This document shows positions 18,762 to 28,190 of a stretch of 64,000 bases of DNA, one piece after another. The position numbers were made by a program, and so were the translations under genes. This DNA is from Sedimenticola selenatireducens (GTDB lineage: Bacteria > Pseudomonadota > Gammaproteobacteria > Chromatiales > Chromatiaceae): positions 1 through 64,000 of the forward strand of contig NZ_VMNH01000005.1 in NCBI RefSeq assembly GCF_007625115.1. The letters are read 5' to 3'. The notes beneath the pieces were generated by a model. That model did no database searches. It was not told where the DNA came from and saw only the letters and a program-made list of their open reading frames with translations. The stretch's first letter is position 1. Each line of letters opens with the position of its first letter.

Positions 18762-19670
18762 ATTAAGCCGATCTTTACACAAGGTCCGTCGATTACCTTC
18801 CGCGTCATCTTAGCCGTGGTGTTTTCGCTCGTCTTGATGATCATCGATCACCGCCAACACCACCTGGAATCGGTCAGGTCGGCGCTCTCAACGGTGATCT
18901 ACCCGCTGCAATATGTGGCCAATCTACCCCTCTCAATCGGTCACTGGGCCTCAGAAACATTTGCCACCCGCACCCGCCTCCAGGACGAGAACCGAAACCT
19001 TAAAAAAGAGAATCTTTTGCTCCAGGGGCGCCAGCAGAAGCTGGCCGCCCTGGAAGCTGAGAATATGCGCCTGCGGGATCTTTTGGACTCCTCATTCAAA
19101 ATCGGCGACCGGGTTCTAATTGCGGAGTTGATCGCCGTAGACATGGACCCCTATCGTCAACTCGTGCTGTTGAACAAGGGGTCGAGTTCCGGCATTTTCA
19201 AGGGGCAGCCCGTGCTGCATGCCAATGCGGTGATGGGACAGGTCGTCCATGTCAATCGCTTCACCTCCTCCGTACTGATGATTACGGATGCCAGCCACGC
19301 CCTACCCATCCAGGTCAATCGCAATGGGTTACGTACCGTGGCAATAGGAAGTGGGCGCATCAACGAGCTGGAATTACCCAATCTGCCCAACAATGCTGAC
19401 ATAGAGGTGGGCGACCTGCTGGTAACCTCTGGTCTGGGTGGACGCTTTCCCTCCGGCTATCCAGTGGCCGTAGTCACCTCCATTATTCGAGAACCCGGGG
19501 AACCCTTTGCACGAATAAAGGCCCAGCCCAGCGCCCATCTGGAGCGAGCACGTGAGGCACTATTAGTATGGACCCTGACCCCACCAGAGCAGACTGACAC
19601 CACTCCGCAACTGGAACCTGAAAAAGAGGTCGAATCCACAACTGAACCTGTGCCGAGGGATAACCCATGA
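18762..19670 (+). CDS. mreC: Rod-shape protein MreC, probable ATT start
   Basis: A single-pass inner-membrane protein linking MreB to PBP2/RodA. A membrane helix (about residues 12-30) is followed by a coiled coil (about 60-95) and the beta-domain with DPYRQLVLLNKG. An in-frame stop at 18753-18755 limits the start. The first ATG-like codons, GTG at 18816 or 18819, would cut into the membrane helix. The codon ATT at 18762 begins IKPIFTQGPSITFRVILAV, which aligns with the E. coli MreC start MKPIFSRGPSLQIRLILAV. AGAGG lies 11 bases upstream. Length is then 302 residues. It overlaps mreD by 4 bases. The conservative alternative is 18816-19670. Confidence 0.85.
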   Translation: MKPIFTQGPSITFRVILAVVFSLVLMIIDHRQHHLESVRSALSTVIYPLQYVANLPLSIGHWASETFATRTRLQDENRNLKKENLLLQGRQQKLAALEAENMRLRDLLDSSFKIGDRVLIAELIAVDMDPYRQLVLLNKGSSSGIFKGQPVLHANAVMGQVVHVNRFTSSVLMITDASHALPIQVNRNGLRTVAIGSGRINELELPNLPNNADIEVGDLLVTSGLGGRFPSGYPVAVVTSIIREPGEPFARIKAQPSAHLERAREALLVWTLTPPEQTDTTPQLEPEKEVESTTEPVPRDNP

Positions 19671-20155
19671 CGCTTTCCCCCAGACAAGGCACCATCGTCA
19701 TTGTCGGCAGTTTCTTTGTCGCCTTGCTGCTGGCCATTCTGCCGCTACCCGACTGGGCACAAATGCTGAGACCCCAGTGGTATACCCTTGTACTGATTTA
19801 TTGGGTGTTGGCCTTGCCACACCGAGTGGGTGTTGCTGTTGGTTGGGTGACCGGTATTACCGTGGATGTCCTGACAGGAACCCTACTGGGCCAACACGCC
19901 CTCTCACTGGCGCTGATTGCCTATATTGTCTTTGAGATGCACTTGCGCATTCGTCTTTTCCCTTTGTGGCAACAATCCTTGACCATCCTGGTACTGTTGC
20001 TATTGGAAAAACTGATCTCGCTGTGGGTAATCGGGGCCGTGGCACAACCCACGCCACCACTTACCTATTGGGCCCCGCCACTGGTCGGCATGCTTTTATG
20101 GCCCTGGATCTATATTATCCTGCGTGATTTACGACGCAAGTTCCAAGTAAGCTAA
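19667..20155 (+). CDS. mreD: Rod-shape protein MreD
   Basis: A 162-residue inner-membrane protein of about five to six hydrophobic helices, part of the MreBCD elongasome. Its position between mreC and mrdA, the length and the pattern of short helices identify it; the sequence is poorly conserved in the family generally. Start overlaps mreC stop (ATGA). Confidence 0.93.
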   Translation: MTLSPRQGTIVIVGSFFVALLLAILPLPDWAQMLRPQWYTLVLIYWVLALPHRVGVAVGWVTGITVDVLTGTLLGQHALSLALIAYIVFEMHLRIRLFPLWQQSLTILVLLLLEKLISLWVIGAVAQPTPPLTYWAPPLVGMLLWPWIYIILRDLRRKFQVS

Positions 20156-20159
20156 CAAG

Positions 20160-22004
20160 ATGTACCCGAGCACGCTTAAAGACTATCTGCGTGAAAGCCG
20201 GTTATTTCGATCGCGCGCCATTATTGCCGCACTGATTGTGCTCTTGCTACTGATACTGTTGGTTATGCACTTGGCAACGCTGCAGATAGTCGATCATACT
20301 CACTTCACCACCCTTTCGCGAGACAACCGGGTAAAGGTGGAACCACTCCCACCGACCCGCGGGCTGATCTATGATCGAAACGGCGTCATTTTGGCGCAAA
20401 ACCTGCCTACTCATAGCCTCGAAATCACCCCCGAGCGGGTAAAAGATCTGGACAAAACCCTGGAAGAGCTGGGCAAGCTGGTTCCCATCAGTGATAACGA
20501 CCTTAAACGCTTCAAACGACTTAAAAGTCATCAACGGCGCTTTGATAGCATTCCTATTCGGGTACAGCTAACCGACGAAGAGGTGGCACGCTTTGCGGTC
20601 AATCGTCACCTGTTTCCCGGGGTAGACATACAGGCCAAACTGCTACGGGACTACCCGCTGAAAGACATAACAGCCCATATCCTGGGTTATGTGGGCCGTA
20701 TCAATAAAAAAGAGCTTCAGGAAATCGATAACTCAAGCTACTCCGGTACAACACATATCGGCAAAAACGGGGTGGAAAAATATTATGAAGAAGCCCTGCA
20801 TGGAGAAGTCGGTTTACAGCAAGTAGAGGTCAATGCACTGGGGCGGGTCATTCGGGTGCTAGAGAATAAGCCTCCACAGCCCGGAAAGGACCTGCATCTT
20901 ACACTGGATGCCACATTGCAGCGTGTCGCAATGCAAGCATTCGGTGAGGATAATGGCGCAGCCGTGGCCATCAATCCGGAAAATGGCGACATCCTTGCCA
21001 TGGTGAGTAAGCCTGGCTTTGACCCCAATCTGTTTGTTGAGGGCATCTCCTCTGCTGACTATAACGCCCTACAGACATCAGAGGACAATCCACTGTTCAA
21101 TCGCGCCATTCGGGGACAATATCCACCAGGATCTACCATCAAACCCTTTATTGGACTCGCCGGCCTGGAGAGTGGCGTGATCAGTGCCACACAGAAAAAA
21201 TTCTGTCCCGGTTTTTTCCAACTGCCAAATCACAGCCATAAATACCGCGACTGGAAAAAGACCGGACATGGCGCTGTAGACCTGAATGACGCTATCACCC
21301 AATCCTGTGATGTGTACTATTACGATCTAGCGCTGCAACTAGGGATAGACAAACTTGCAGAATACCTTGCTCCTTTTGGGTTCGGTGAAAAAACCGGGGT
21401 CGACATTACCGGTGAGCTTGGCGGTTTATTGCCCTCGCGTGAATGGAAGAAGGCGGCAAAAAAGCAGCCGTGGTATCCAGGTGAAACGTTGATTACCGGG
21501 ATAGGTCAAGGCTATTTCCTGACCACCCCGCTGCAACTGGCAAGCGCCACAGCAACGCTTGCAGAACAGGGAATACGCTTGCAACCCAGAATCGTAAAAT
21601 CTATTGCACAAAGCAATGAGGCGACACCTACTGATCAGCCCGTAACCAGACATCCGCCCGTGACAAAACGCTCTGAATCCAATTGGGACGCCATGCTCTC
21701 CGCCATGTTGCAGGTCACGGAAGGACTGCGAGGAACGGCGAGAAACATTCGCAACGATCACTATCGAATTGCTGGCAAAACGGGAACTGCTCAAGTATTT
21801 ACGGTCAAACAGGAAGAGAAATACGACGAAGATAAGATCGATAAGAAGATGCGAGACCATGCCCTGTTTATGGCGTTTGCCCCGGCGGAGAATCCGAAGA
21901 TTGCAGTCGCAATCATTATTGAGAATGGCGGTCATGGTGGTTCCGTGGCCGCACCTATAGCGAAAGCCATCATGGACCACCATCTGCTACAGGGAAAGCA
22001 ATAA
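20160..22004 (+). CDS. mrdA: Peptidoglycan transpeptidase PBP2
   Basis: The elongation-specific transpeptidase partnered with RodA. A membrane anchor spans about residues 19-43, the pedestal domain begins near NRVKVEPLPPTRGLIYDRNG, and the catalytic serine is Ser325 in PPGSTIKPF (SxxK with Lys328). SCD acts as the SxN motif and AGKTGTAQ is the KTG motif. Length is 614 residues. It follows mreD by 4 bases and overlaps mrdB by one base. Confidence 0.97.
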   Translation: MYPSTLKDYLRESRLFRSRAIIAALIVLLLLILLVMHLATLQIVDHTHFTTLSRDNRVKVEPLPPTRGLIYDRNGVILAQNLPTHSLEITPERVKDLDKTLEELGKLVPISDNDLKRFKRLKSHQRRFDSIPIRVQLTDEEVARFAVNRHLFPGVDIQAKLLRDYPLKDITAHILGYVGRINKKELQEIDNSSYSGTTHIGKNGVEKYYEEALHGEVGLQQVEVNALGRVIRVLENKPPQPGKDLHLTLDATLQRVAMQAFGEDNGAAVAINPENGDILAMVSKPGFDPNLFVEGISSADYNALQTSEDNPLFNRAIRGQYPPGSTIKPFIGLAGLESGVISATQKKFCPGFFQLPNHSHKYRDWKKTGHGAVDLNDAITQSCDVYYYDLALQLGIDKLAEYLAPFGFGEKTGVDITGELGGLLPSREWKKAAKKQPWYPGETLITGIGQGYFLTTPLQLASATATLAEQGIRLQPRIVKSIAQSNEATPTDQPVTRHPPVTKRSESNWDAMLSAMLQVTEGLRGTARNIRNDHYRIAGKTGTAQVFTVKQEEKYDEDKIDKKMRDHALFMAFAPAENPKIAVAIIIENGGHGGSVAAPIAKAIMDHHLLQGKQ

Positions 22005-23140
22005 TGGCGCATTACAAACCGAGCGGCCTGCCAGAATCGAATCCTACCCGGGCCGAAGGCATTCTGGCCGATCTACATCTCGATCTTCCCCTGCTGACCG
22101 GACTGCTACTACTTTGCAGCTTTGGTCTGCTGGTGCTATACAGCGCTAGTGGTCAGGACATGGCGGTTATTGAACGCCAATTAATCCGCCTTGGCGTTGC
22201 CTTTGTTGTGATGATTGCCGTGGCCCAAGTCAGACCATCCACACTGAGACGCTGGGCGCCCTGGCTGTTCGCGGCAGGCATCTTAATGCTAATCGCCGTA
22301 CTGGTCGCAGGCCAGGTGGGCAAGGGCGCACAGCGCTGGCTCAATCTTGGATTCTTTAGATTCCAACCCTCAGAGATGGTCAAACTGGCCGTCCCTATGA
22401 TGATCGCCTGGTTTTTAGCGGAGAAATCACTGCCGCCCAAATGGAGTCGCCTCGCGATGGCCGGCGTGATGATTTTGATCCCGGTTATGTTGATTGCCCG
22501 ACAGCCAGATCTTGGCACCTCCCTTCTGGTGGCCAGTGCAGGCATCTTTGTGCTCTTTATGGCGGGCTTGAGTTGGCGTTTTATGGGCGGAATGATTATC
22601 ACGGCCATACCCGTTGCCTGGGTCCTCTGGGAGTGGGGCATGCGGGAATACCAGCGCAACCGGGTGCTGACCTTTCTGAATCCAGAACGTGACCCGCTGG
22701 GCACCGGCTATCACATCATTCAATCAAAAATCGCCATCGGCTCAGGCGGCCTTTATGGCAAGGGTTGGCTAAATGGCACGCAATCCTATCTTGAATTTCT
22801 TCCCGAAGGGACCACAGACTTCATCTTCGCCGTTTTGGCGGAAGAGTTCGGTTTCATAGGCATTTTGGCGCTGCTCGCCATCTACATATTCATCATCCTT
22901 CGCGGCCTCTATATCGCCGCCCAGGCCCAGGACACTTACAGCCGACTCCTGGGGGGTGCCATCACACTGGTGTTCTTTGTTTATCTCTTTGTAAACACCG
23001 GCATGGTTAGCGGAATCTTGCCAGTGGTCGGCGTGCCCCTCCCTCTGGTGAGTTATGGCGGCACCTCGTTGGTGACCATCATGGCCGGTTTCGGTATCCT
23101 GATGTCCATACACACACATCGGAAGCTACTACCGACATAG
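22004..23140 (+). CDS. mrdB: Peptidoglycan glycosyltransferase RodA
   Basis: A SEDS-family polymerase of lipid II that works with PBP2. About ten membrane helices; typical segments are GKGAQRWLNLGFFRFQPSE, the region around QSKIAIGSGGLYGKGW and FIFAVLAEEFGFIG, and the C-terminal LPLVSYGGTSL. Length is 378 residues. Its ATG overlaps the mrdA stop (TAATG). Confidence 0.97.
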   Translation: MAHYKPSGLPESNPTRAEGILADLHLDLPLLTGLLLLCSFGLLVLYSASGQDMAVIERQLIRLGVAFVVMIAVAQVRPSTLRRWAPWLFAAGILMLIAVLVAGQVGKGAQRWLNLGFFRFQPSEMVKLAVPMMIAWFLAEKSLPPKWSRLAMAGVMILIPVMLIARQPDLGTSLLVASAGIFVLFMAGLSWRFMGGMIITAIPVAWVLWEWGMREYQRNRVLTFLNPERDPLGTGYHIIQSKIAIGSGGLYGKGWLNGTQSYLEFLPEGTTDFIFAVLAEEFGFIGILALLAIYIFIILRGLYIAAQAQDTYSRLLGGAITLVFFVYLFVNTGMVSGILPVVGVPLPLVSYGGTSLVTIMAGFGILMSIHTHRKLLPT

Positions 23141-23190
23141 GATTCACACCGAACACCGGTTTGATTGCGAATAACATAAGGAAAGCAGGC

Positions 23191-24195
23191 ATGTTTCACA
23201 CCTTCTCAACCATCAGACTACTCATCGTCTTGCTTTTCATAAGCAGCGCCAGCCAGACTGCCAATGCCGGGAGTGAATACGATGAACTGATTCAGGAGCT
23301 GGTGGCCGAAAAAGGTTACGAGGCCGAAAATCTGAGAAAAATACTGGCTGATGCGAAACGCAGCCAACAGGTGATTGATAGCCTTAACCGACCGGCAGAA
23401 ACCATCCACACATGGAAAACTTATCGCCGCATTTTCCTGAAACCCAATCGGATTGAAGAGGGTGTTGCCTATTGGAAGAAACATCGAGTCCATTTGGATA
23501 AAGCCGAGGAAATCTACGGCGTTGCACCCGAGATCATTGTAGCCATCATTGGCGTAGAAACCCTATACGGAAAGCGACCAGGCACGACCAGCATTCTGGA
23601 TGCCCTATATACTCAAGCCTACCACTACCCCAAGCGCTACCAATTTGGCCGCGCGCAACTGAAGGCCTTTCTGCAAATTCTTATGGAAGAAGAGATGGAC
23701 CCCTCCATGGCACTCGGCTCCTATGCCGGCGCAATGGGTACACCACAATTTATCCCGACGAGCTTTCTCAGTTTCGCAGTGGATTTTAACGGTGACAAGA
23801 AACGGGATATCTGGGGTAATGATGCAGACGTCATAGGCAGTGTGGCCAACTATTTTAACAAGCACCAGTGGCGCAAGGGTGAAGCCGTTGCATTCAGAAC
23901 CGAAAGCATAGCGCCGACCCATCCACTCTACGTGGAATCAGCCCAAAGGGCCGCAAAACCGGATACACCACTCAGCACTATTAAAGAGGCCGGAATAGCA
24001 GCACCTGATCCTGCGGATGAGAGTACCCTGACAAAAATCATCCAGCTCAAAGGGGCAGAAGGTGATGAATTCTGGCTGGGCATGCACAATTTCTACGTCA
24101 TCACTCGATATAATCACAGCAATCTATACGCCATGGCGGTGTATCAGCTGAGTCAGGAGATCCTGGCGCTTAAACACAGCCTGGAAAAACAGTGA
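23191..24195 (+). CDS. mltB: Membrane-bound lytic murein transglycosylase B
   Basis: Cuts glycan strands to 1,6-anhydro products during wall turnover. A signal peptide (about 1-26, ending ANA) is not of the lipoprotein type, so the enzyme may be soluble in the periplasm. The catalytic Glu is Glu123 in VAIIGVETLYGKRPG, and SYAGAMGTPQFIPTSF is a family signature. The ATG at 23191 is chosen because AAGGA lies 8 bases upstream; an in-frame TTG exists at 23161. Length is 334. The stop overlaps the rlpA start. Confidence 0.94.
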   Translation: MFHTFSTIRLLIVLLFISSASQTANAGSEYDELIQELVAEKGYEAENLRKILADAKRSQQVIDSLNRPAETIHTWKTYRRIFLKPNRIEEGVAYWKKHRVHLDKAEEIYGVAPEIIVAIIGVETLYGKRPGTTSILDALYTQAYHYPKRYQFGRAQLKAFLQILMEEEMDPSMALGSYAGAMGTPQFIPTSFLSFAVDFNGDKKRDIWGNDADVIGSVANYFNKHQWRKGEAVAFRTESIAPTHPLYVESAQRAAKPDTPLSTIKEAGIAAPDPADESTLTKIIQLKGAEGDEFWLGMHNFYVITRYNHSNLYAMAVYQLSQEILALKHSLEKQ

Positions 24196-25037
24196 CACGA
24201 AATCAGTTCATCCATACGCTTTTACTCTGTCTGATCGGCGCCACGCTGATTACAGCCTGCTCAAGATCACCCATTATCCCGGGCTTTCCTGAGTCCGAAG
24301 ACAGCGCACCCAGCAGGCGGCTCAATCCCGACACCATTGCCGACGCCACACCTCGCACAGAACCGCGAAGTCGACGTGGCAACCCGCAATCCTATGTGGT
24401 CAGAGGCCAGCGGTATTATACACTGGAGCACAGCCAGGGTTATGTGGAAAAGGGGATTGCTTCCTGGTATGGCACCAAGTTCCATGGCCGTTCAACCAGC
24501 AGTGGCGAACCCTATGACATGTACGCCATGACGGCGGCGCATAAAAGTCTGCCTCTGCCGACTTACGTTCGGGTGACTAATTTGCGCAACGGCCGATCAG
24601 CCATCGTCAAGGTGAACGACCGCGGCCCCTTCCATGACAATCGGATTATCGATCTCTCTTATGCTGCAGCCACAAAACTTGGCATACTCGGTCAAGGCAC
24701 TGGCCTCGTTGAGGTTAAGGCGCTGGACCCCCGCCAACCACAGCAGCTCGCTTCATCGGCATCTCCCCATCCAGCCAGTATTCAGGCACAACGCACCAAA
24801 GAGCCTGATCTGTTTATTCAGGTGGGCGCATTCAGCAGCCGGCAAAATGCCAATCAGCTGAGCCATAGACTGACCAATTCTCTCGGAGAGCAGGTCCGTA
24901 TCCAGGAGATTGAGAACCAGGGAAAGCGAATATTCCGGGTTCAAATCGGCCCTTTAGCCAGTGTCGAACAAGTGGACAGCCTCAGCCTCAATCTCCCCAA
25001 GCTGGGGATTGCAGAGACCCAGGTCATTATCGACTGA
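24192..25037 (+). CDS. rlpA: Septal-ring lytic transglycosylase RlpA
   Basis: A 281-residue lipoprotein that cleaves naked glycan strands. It has a lipobox ITAC (Cys23), a double-psi beta-barrel domain (from about residue 88: GIASWYGTKFHGRSTSSGE, then VKVNDRGPFHDNRIIDLS) and a C-terminal SPOR domain (about 205-281: LFIQVGAFSSRQNA). The start is GTG, overlapping the mltB stop as GTGA. It belongs to the elongation/PG block. Confidence 0.95.
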   Translation: MTRNQFIHTLLLCLIGATLITACSRSPIIPGFPESEDSAPSRRLNPDTIADATPRTEPRSRRGNPQSYVVRGQRYYTLEHSQGYVEKGIASWYGTKFHGRSTSSGEPYDMYAMTAAHKSLPLPTYVRVTNLRNGRSAIVKVNDRGPFHDNRIIDLSYAAATKLGILGQGTGLVEVKALDPRQPQQLASSASPHPASIQAQRTKEPDLFIQVGAFSSRQNANQLSHRLTNSLGEQVRIQEIENQGKRIFRVQIGPLASVEQVDSLSLNLPKLGIAETQVIID

Positions 25038-25204
25038 GTAGAGTTTAGGCTATACGACAACTGATTTGAGGTTCAATCTTGTAACAGTGTGGCAAAGACA
25101 GTTTTAGGGCATTTTTCAGGTTAGAATAAGCCGCTTTCGATAGAACTCTGCCTGTTGAGTGCTGTCTCTAGATACCTCAGGCTCAAGTAACCAAAAGGAT
25201 TAAA

Positions 25205-26359
25205 ATGTTCCAAAGCCCCATCAGAAAAAAGACCACCCCCCTCCTCACCCTCATCTGGTTCTGCCTGTTCGCCACTGCTGCGTCAGGGGCCCCCGTACCT
25301 GCACCGCCTACCGTTGCGGGCACAGGGCATCTGCTGATTGATTATGACAGTGGCCGCATTCTCTCTTCCAAGAACGCTGATCAACCCCTGGAACCCGCCA
25401 GTCTGACCAAAATCATGACGGCCTATGTGGTACTCAGGGAGATTCAGGGTGGACACGTTACGTTGCAAGACCAGGTTCTGGTAAGTAAAAAGGCCTGGCG
25501 CACACCAGGCTCCAGAATGTTTATTGAAGTAGGCAAGAAAGTGGCGCTGGAAACGCTATTAAAGGGGATGATCATTCAGTCGGGCAATGATGCAAGTGTG
25601 GCCTTGGCAGAACATGTCGCGGGCAGCGAAGAGACCTTCGCCAATTTAATGAATGAGCATGCCCAACGACTCGGCATGATAAACACCCATTTCGTTAATA
25701 GCACCGGTTTGCCGGCTGACAATCACCACACCACGGCACAGGATATTGCCCTCGTGACTGCTGCGACCATTAGAGAATACCCTGATTTTTATCAATGGTA
25801 TGCGACCAAGGATTTTACCTTTAATGACATCACGCAGAAAAATCGCAACCGCCTGCTGTGGCGTGATGACGCGGTTGATGGCGTAAAAACCGGACATACT
25901 GATGCAGCAGGTTACTGCCTGGTCGCCTCAGGAAAGAAAGATGGCATGCGCCTTATCTCAGTTGTCATGGGCACCCAGAGTGAAGATGCCCGAGCCAAGG
26001 AGAGCCAGGCCCTACTCAATTATGGCTTCCGTTTTTTTGAAACCCATCGCCTATATGGCGCCGGCGACAAACTGACCACCACCCGTGTTTGGAAGGGCAG
26101 TCAGGAGCGATTAAGTCTAGGGGTTGAAAAAGATCTCTATATCACCATACCCAGACGACAATACAAAAACCTGGATGCCAGCATGACGATCAATCCAAAG
26201 CTGATAGCTCCTGTGGTCATGGGTGCTGCGTTTGGCAAGGTCAATATAGCTTTGGAAGGCGAAACTGTGCTGGAGGCTAATTTGGTAGCCCTGGAATCAA
26301 TCCCAGAAGGGGGGATTCTGCAAAATATCAAAGACACTGTGCTGCTTTGGATGGAATAG
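25205..26359 (+). CDS. dacA: D-alanyl-D-alanine carboxypeptidase (PBP5/6 type)
   Basis: Trims the terminal D-Ala from pentapeptides in the wall. A signal peptide ends around residue 29. The motifs are Ser66-x-x-Lys69 (ASLTK), SGN at 126-128 and KTG at 228-230. The C-terminal beta domain ends with the amphipathic helix ILQNIKDTVLLWME that anchors the protein in the membrane. Length is 384. AAGGA precedes the ATG, and the 167-base gap after rlpA may hold its own promoter. Confidence 0.96.
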   Translation: MFQSPIRKKTTPLLTLIWFCLFATAASGAPVPAPPTVAGTGHLLIDYDSGRILSSKNADQPLEPASLTKIMTAYVVLREIQGGHVTLQDQVLVSKKAWRTPGSRMFIEVGKKVALETLLKGMIIQSGNDASVALAEHVAGSEETFANLMNEHAQRLGMINTHFVNSTGLPADNHHTTAQDIALVTAATIREYPDFYQWYATKDFTFNDITQKNRNRLLWRDDAVDGVKTGHTDAAGYCLVASGKKDGMRLISVVMGTQSEDARAKESQALLNYGFRFFETHRLYGAGDKLTTTRVWKGSQERLSLGVEKDLYITIPRRQYKNLDASMTINPKLIAPVVMGAAFGKVNIALEGETVLEANLVALESIPEGGILQNIKDTVLLWME

Positions 26360-26378
26360 AGAACCCAGAGAACATGTT

Positions 26379-27254
26379 ATGAATGAAGCACAGCCTGACA
26401 TCTACCTCAACGGCCAGTTTCTGAGACCAGAAGAGGGAAAAATTTCGGTCATGGACCGGGGATTTCTGTTCGGCGACGGTGTCTATGAGGTAATTCCTTG
26501 CTATGCGGGCCGGCTTTTCCGACTAGAACACCACCTGCAACGCCTGGATAGTAGCCTGCACGCTATTCACATGACCAACCCCTTGAGCACGGCGGAGTGG
26601 CAAGCGATTCTGCAACGATTGATCCAGCAGTTACCCGGCACCGATCAATCGGTCTATCTACAGATCACGCGCGGCTCCACAGGAAAGCGCGATCATGCGA
26701 TCCCAAAAGAGATTCAGCCTACGCTGTTTGCCATGACGCAACCCGCCATCTACCCGGATGAAGCCAGCCTGACCAATGGCGTGAAGGCTATTACGCTCCA
26801 AGACAATCGCTGGCATCGATGCAACATAAAGGCCATCACACTCCTGGCGAACGTCTTACTTCGCAGTGAGGCCATGGATCATGGGGCCTCCGAAGCGATC
26901 CTGATCCGCGATGGGCAGGCCGTGGAGGGTGCTACGAGCAATATTTTCATTGTGAAAAAACAACGGATCATCACACCACCCAAGAGTGAACATTTACTCC
27001 CGGGAATTACTCGCGACCTGGTCCTTGAGCTTGCTGGACAACAGGGGATGCCATTTGAGGAGTCAGCGATCAGTGAGCAAGCGCTCAACGAAGCCGATGA
27101 GATCTGGCTTACCAGCTCAAGCAAGGAGGTGATGGCCGTCGTTGAACTGAACGGACAAAGGGTTGGAAATGGTAAACCTGGCCCCATTTATAGTCAGATA
27201 GCCAATCATTATCAGGCCTACAAAAACCTTCTACGAAAAGGCAGCACCCTTTAG
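26379..27254 (+). CDS. dat: D-amino-acid transaminase, fold-type IV
   Basis: A PLP enzyme interconverting D-amino acids and 2-oxo acids; 291 residues. The catalytic Lys is Lys151 in CNIKAITLLANVL, and GATSNIFIVK plus the C-terminal LTSSSKEVMAV contact PLP. Class IV members also include branched-chain aminotransferase and ADC lyase; the sequence RGFLFGDGVYEVI and the neighbours favour Dat. It lies between dacA and ybeD-lipBA, so it may recycle the D-Ala released by DacA into D-Glu (inference). Confidence 0.87.
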   Translation: MNEAQPDIYLNGQFLRPEEGKISVMDRGFLFGDGVYEVIPCYAGRLFRLEHHLQRLDSSLHAIHMTNPLSTAEWQAILQRLIQQLPGTDQSVYLQITRGSTGKRDHAIPKEIQPTLFAMTQPAIYPDEASLTNGVKAITLQDNRWHRCNIKAITLLANVLLRSEAMDHGASEAILIRDGQAVEGATSNIFIVKKQRIITPPKSEHLLPGITRDLVLELAGQQGMPFEESAISEQALNEADEIWLTSSSKEVMAVVELNGQRVGNGKPGPIYSQIANHYQAYKNLLRKGSTL

Positions 27255-27258
27255 AGCC

Positions 27259-27531
27259 ATGAATCAAGAGAACCAGACACTACTTGAGTTCCCCTGTGAA
27301 TTTTCCGTAAAGGCCATGGGGCTCTCCAGTCACCCCGATTTCGAGACACTAATCCTGGAGATTGTTTCGCTCCATGTACCAGATCTGACCGCGCAGAACT
27401 GCCGAACCAGGCAAAGCAAGAACGGGAAATACCTTTCTGTCTCCGTTACTTTCCAGGCCACCAGCAAGACCCAGTTGGATGCTATCTACTACGCCCTCAC
27501 GGATCACACCGATGTCGTCATGAGCCTCTGA
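27259..27531 (+). CDS. ybeD: YbeD family protein (DUF493)
   Basis: A 90-residue ACT-like small protein. The family starts with LLEFPCEF-type sequence and ends with a strand such as VVMSL; homologues stand between dacA and lipB in E. coli too. A regulatory role in lipoate or D-amino-acid metabolism has been suggested from its fold, but its activity is not established. It is coupled to both neighbours: 4 bases after dat, one base overlap with lipB. Confidence 0.93.
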   Translation: MNQENQTLLEFPCEFSVKAMGLSSHPDFETLILEIVSLHVPDLTAQNCRTRQSKNGKYLSVSVTFQATSKTQLDAIYYALTDHTDVVMSL

Positions 27532-28190
27532 TGGTTTACAGCCCCTCTCCACCCCTGATTAAACAGTTGGGCCTGCAGCCCTACGAACCAGTCTGGCAAC
27601 AGATGCAGGCGTTCACCAATGAACGCAATGAAGACACCCCGGATGAGATCTGGCTAGTAGAACATCACCCTGTGTTTACCCTGGGACAAGCCGGCAAGCC
27701 AGAACATCTGCTCGACCCCGGTACTATTCCAGTAGTGCAAACCGATCGAGGAGGCCAGGTTACCTATCACGGGCCGGGCCAACTGGTCTGCTATTTAATG
27801 CTTAACCTGCGCAGACACAAACTGGGCGTACGTCAACTGGTCACACTGATTGAACAGAGCATCATCGACCTGTTGCAGGATTACAATATCAACTCCGCTG
27901 CTCGCCCAGACGCCCCCGGTGTCTATGTGAAACAAGAAAAGATTGCCGCCCTCGGCTTACGGGTCAGACACGGCTGTAGTTTTCATGGTCTGAGCCTTAA
28001 TATCGACATGGATCTAGAGCCCTTCAGTCGCATCAATCCCTGTGGTTATCCCGACATGAAGGTGACCCAAATGCGTGATTTAACAGCCGGGGCAACCATT
28101 GCAACCGTCTCTGACGGGCTGCTCAAACATATTTTTCTGAGACTCGGTTACAATAACACTGATCTCACCACAGCCAGAGCCCCCTTATGA
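27531..28190 (+). CDS. lipB: Octanoyl-ACP:protein octanoyltransferase
   Basis: Moves octanoate from ACP to the lipoyl domains of 2-oxo-acid dehydrogenases and GcvH. The catalytic Lys137 ([13 protein letters not shown]) and Cys171 (INPCGYPDM) are both present, with [15 protein letters not shown] before them. Length is 219. It overlaps lipA by 4 bases. Confidence 0.97.
   Translation: MVYSPSPPLIKQLGLQPYEPVWQQMQAFTNERNEDTPDEIWLVEHHPVFTLGQAGKPEHLLDPGTIPVVQTDRGGQVTYHGPGQLVCYLMLNLRRHKLGVRQLVTLIEQSIIDLLQDYNINSAARPDAPGVYVKQEKIAALGLRVRHGCSFHGLSLNIDMDLEPFSRINPCGYPDMKVTQMRDLTAGATIATVSDGLLKHIFLRLGYNNTDLTTARAPL

Noticed and set aside
22153-22704. Minus-strand frame of 183 codons opposite rodA
   Set aside because: Antisense shadow of a conserved membrane-protein gene; no start signals.
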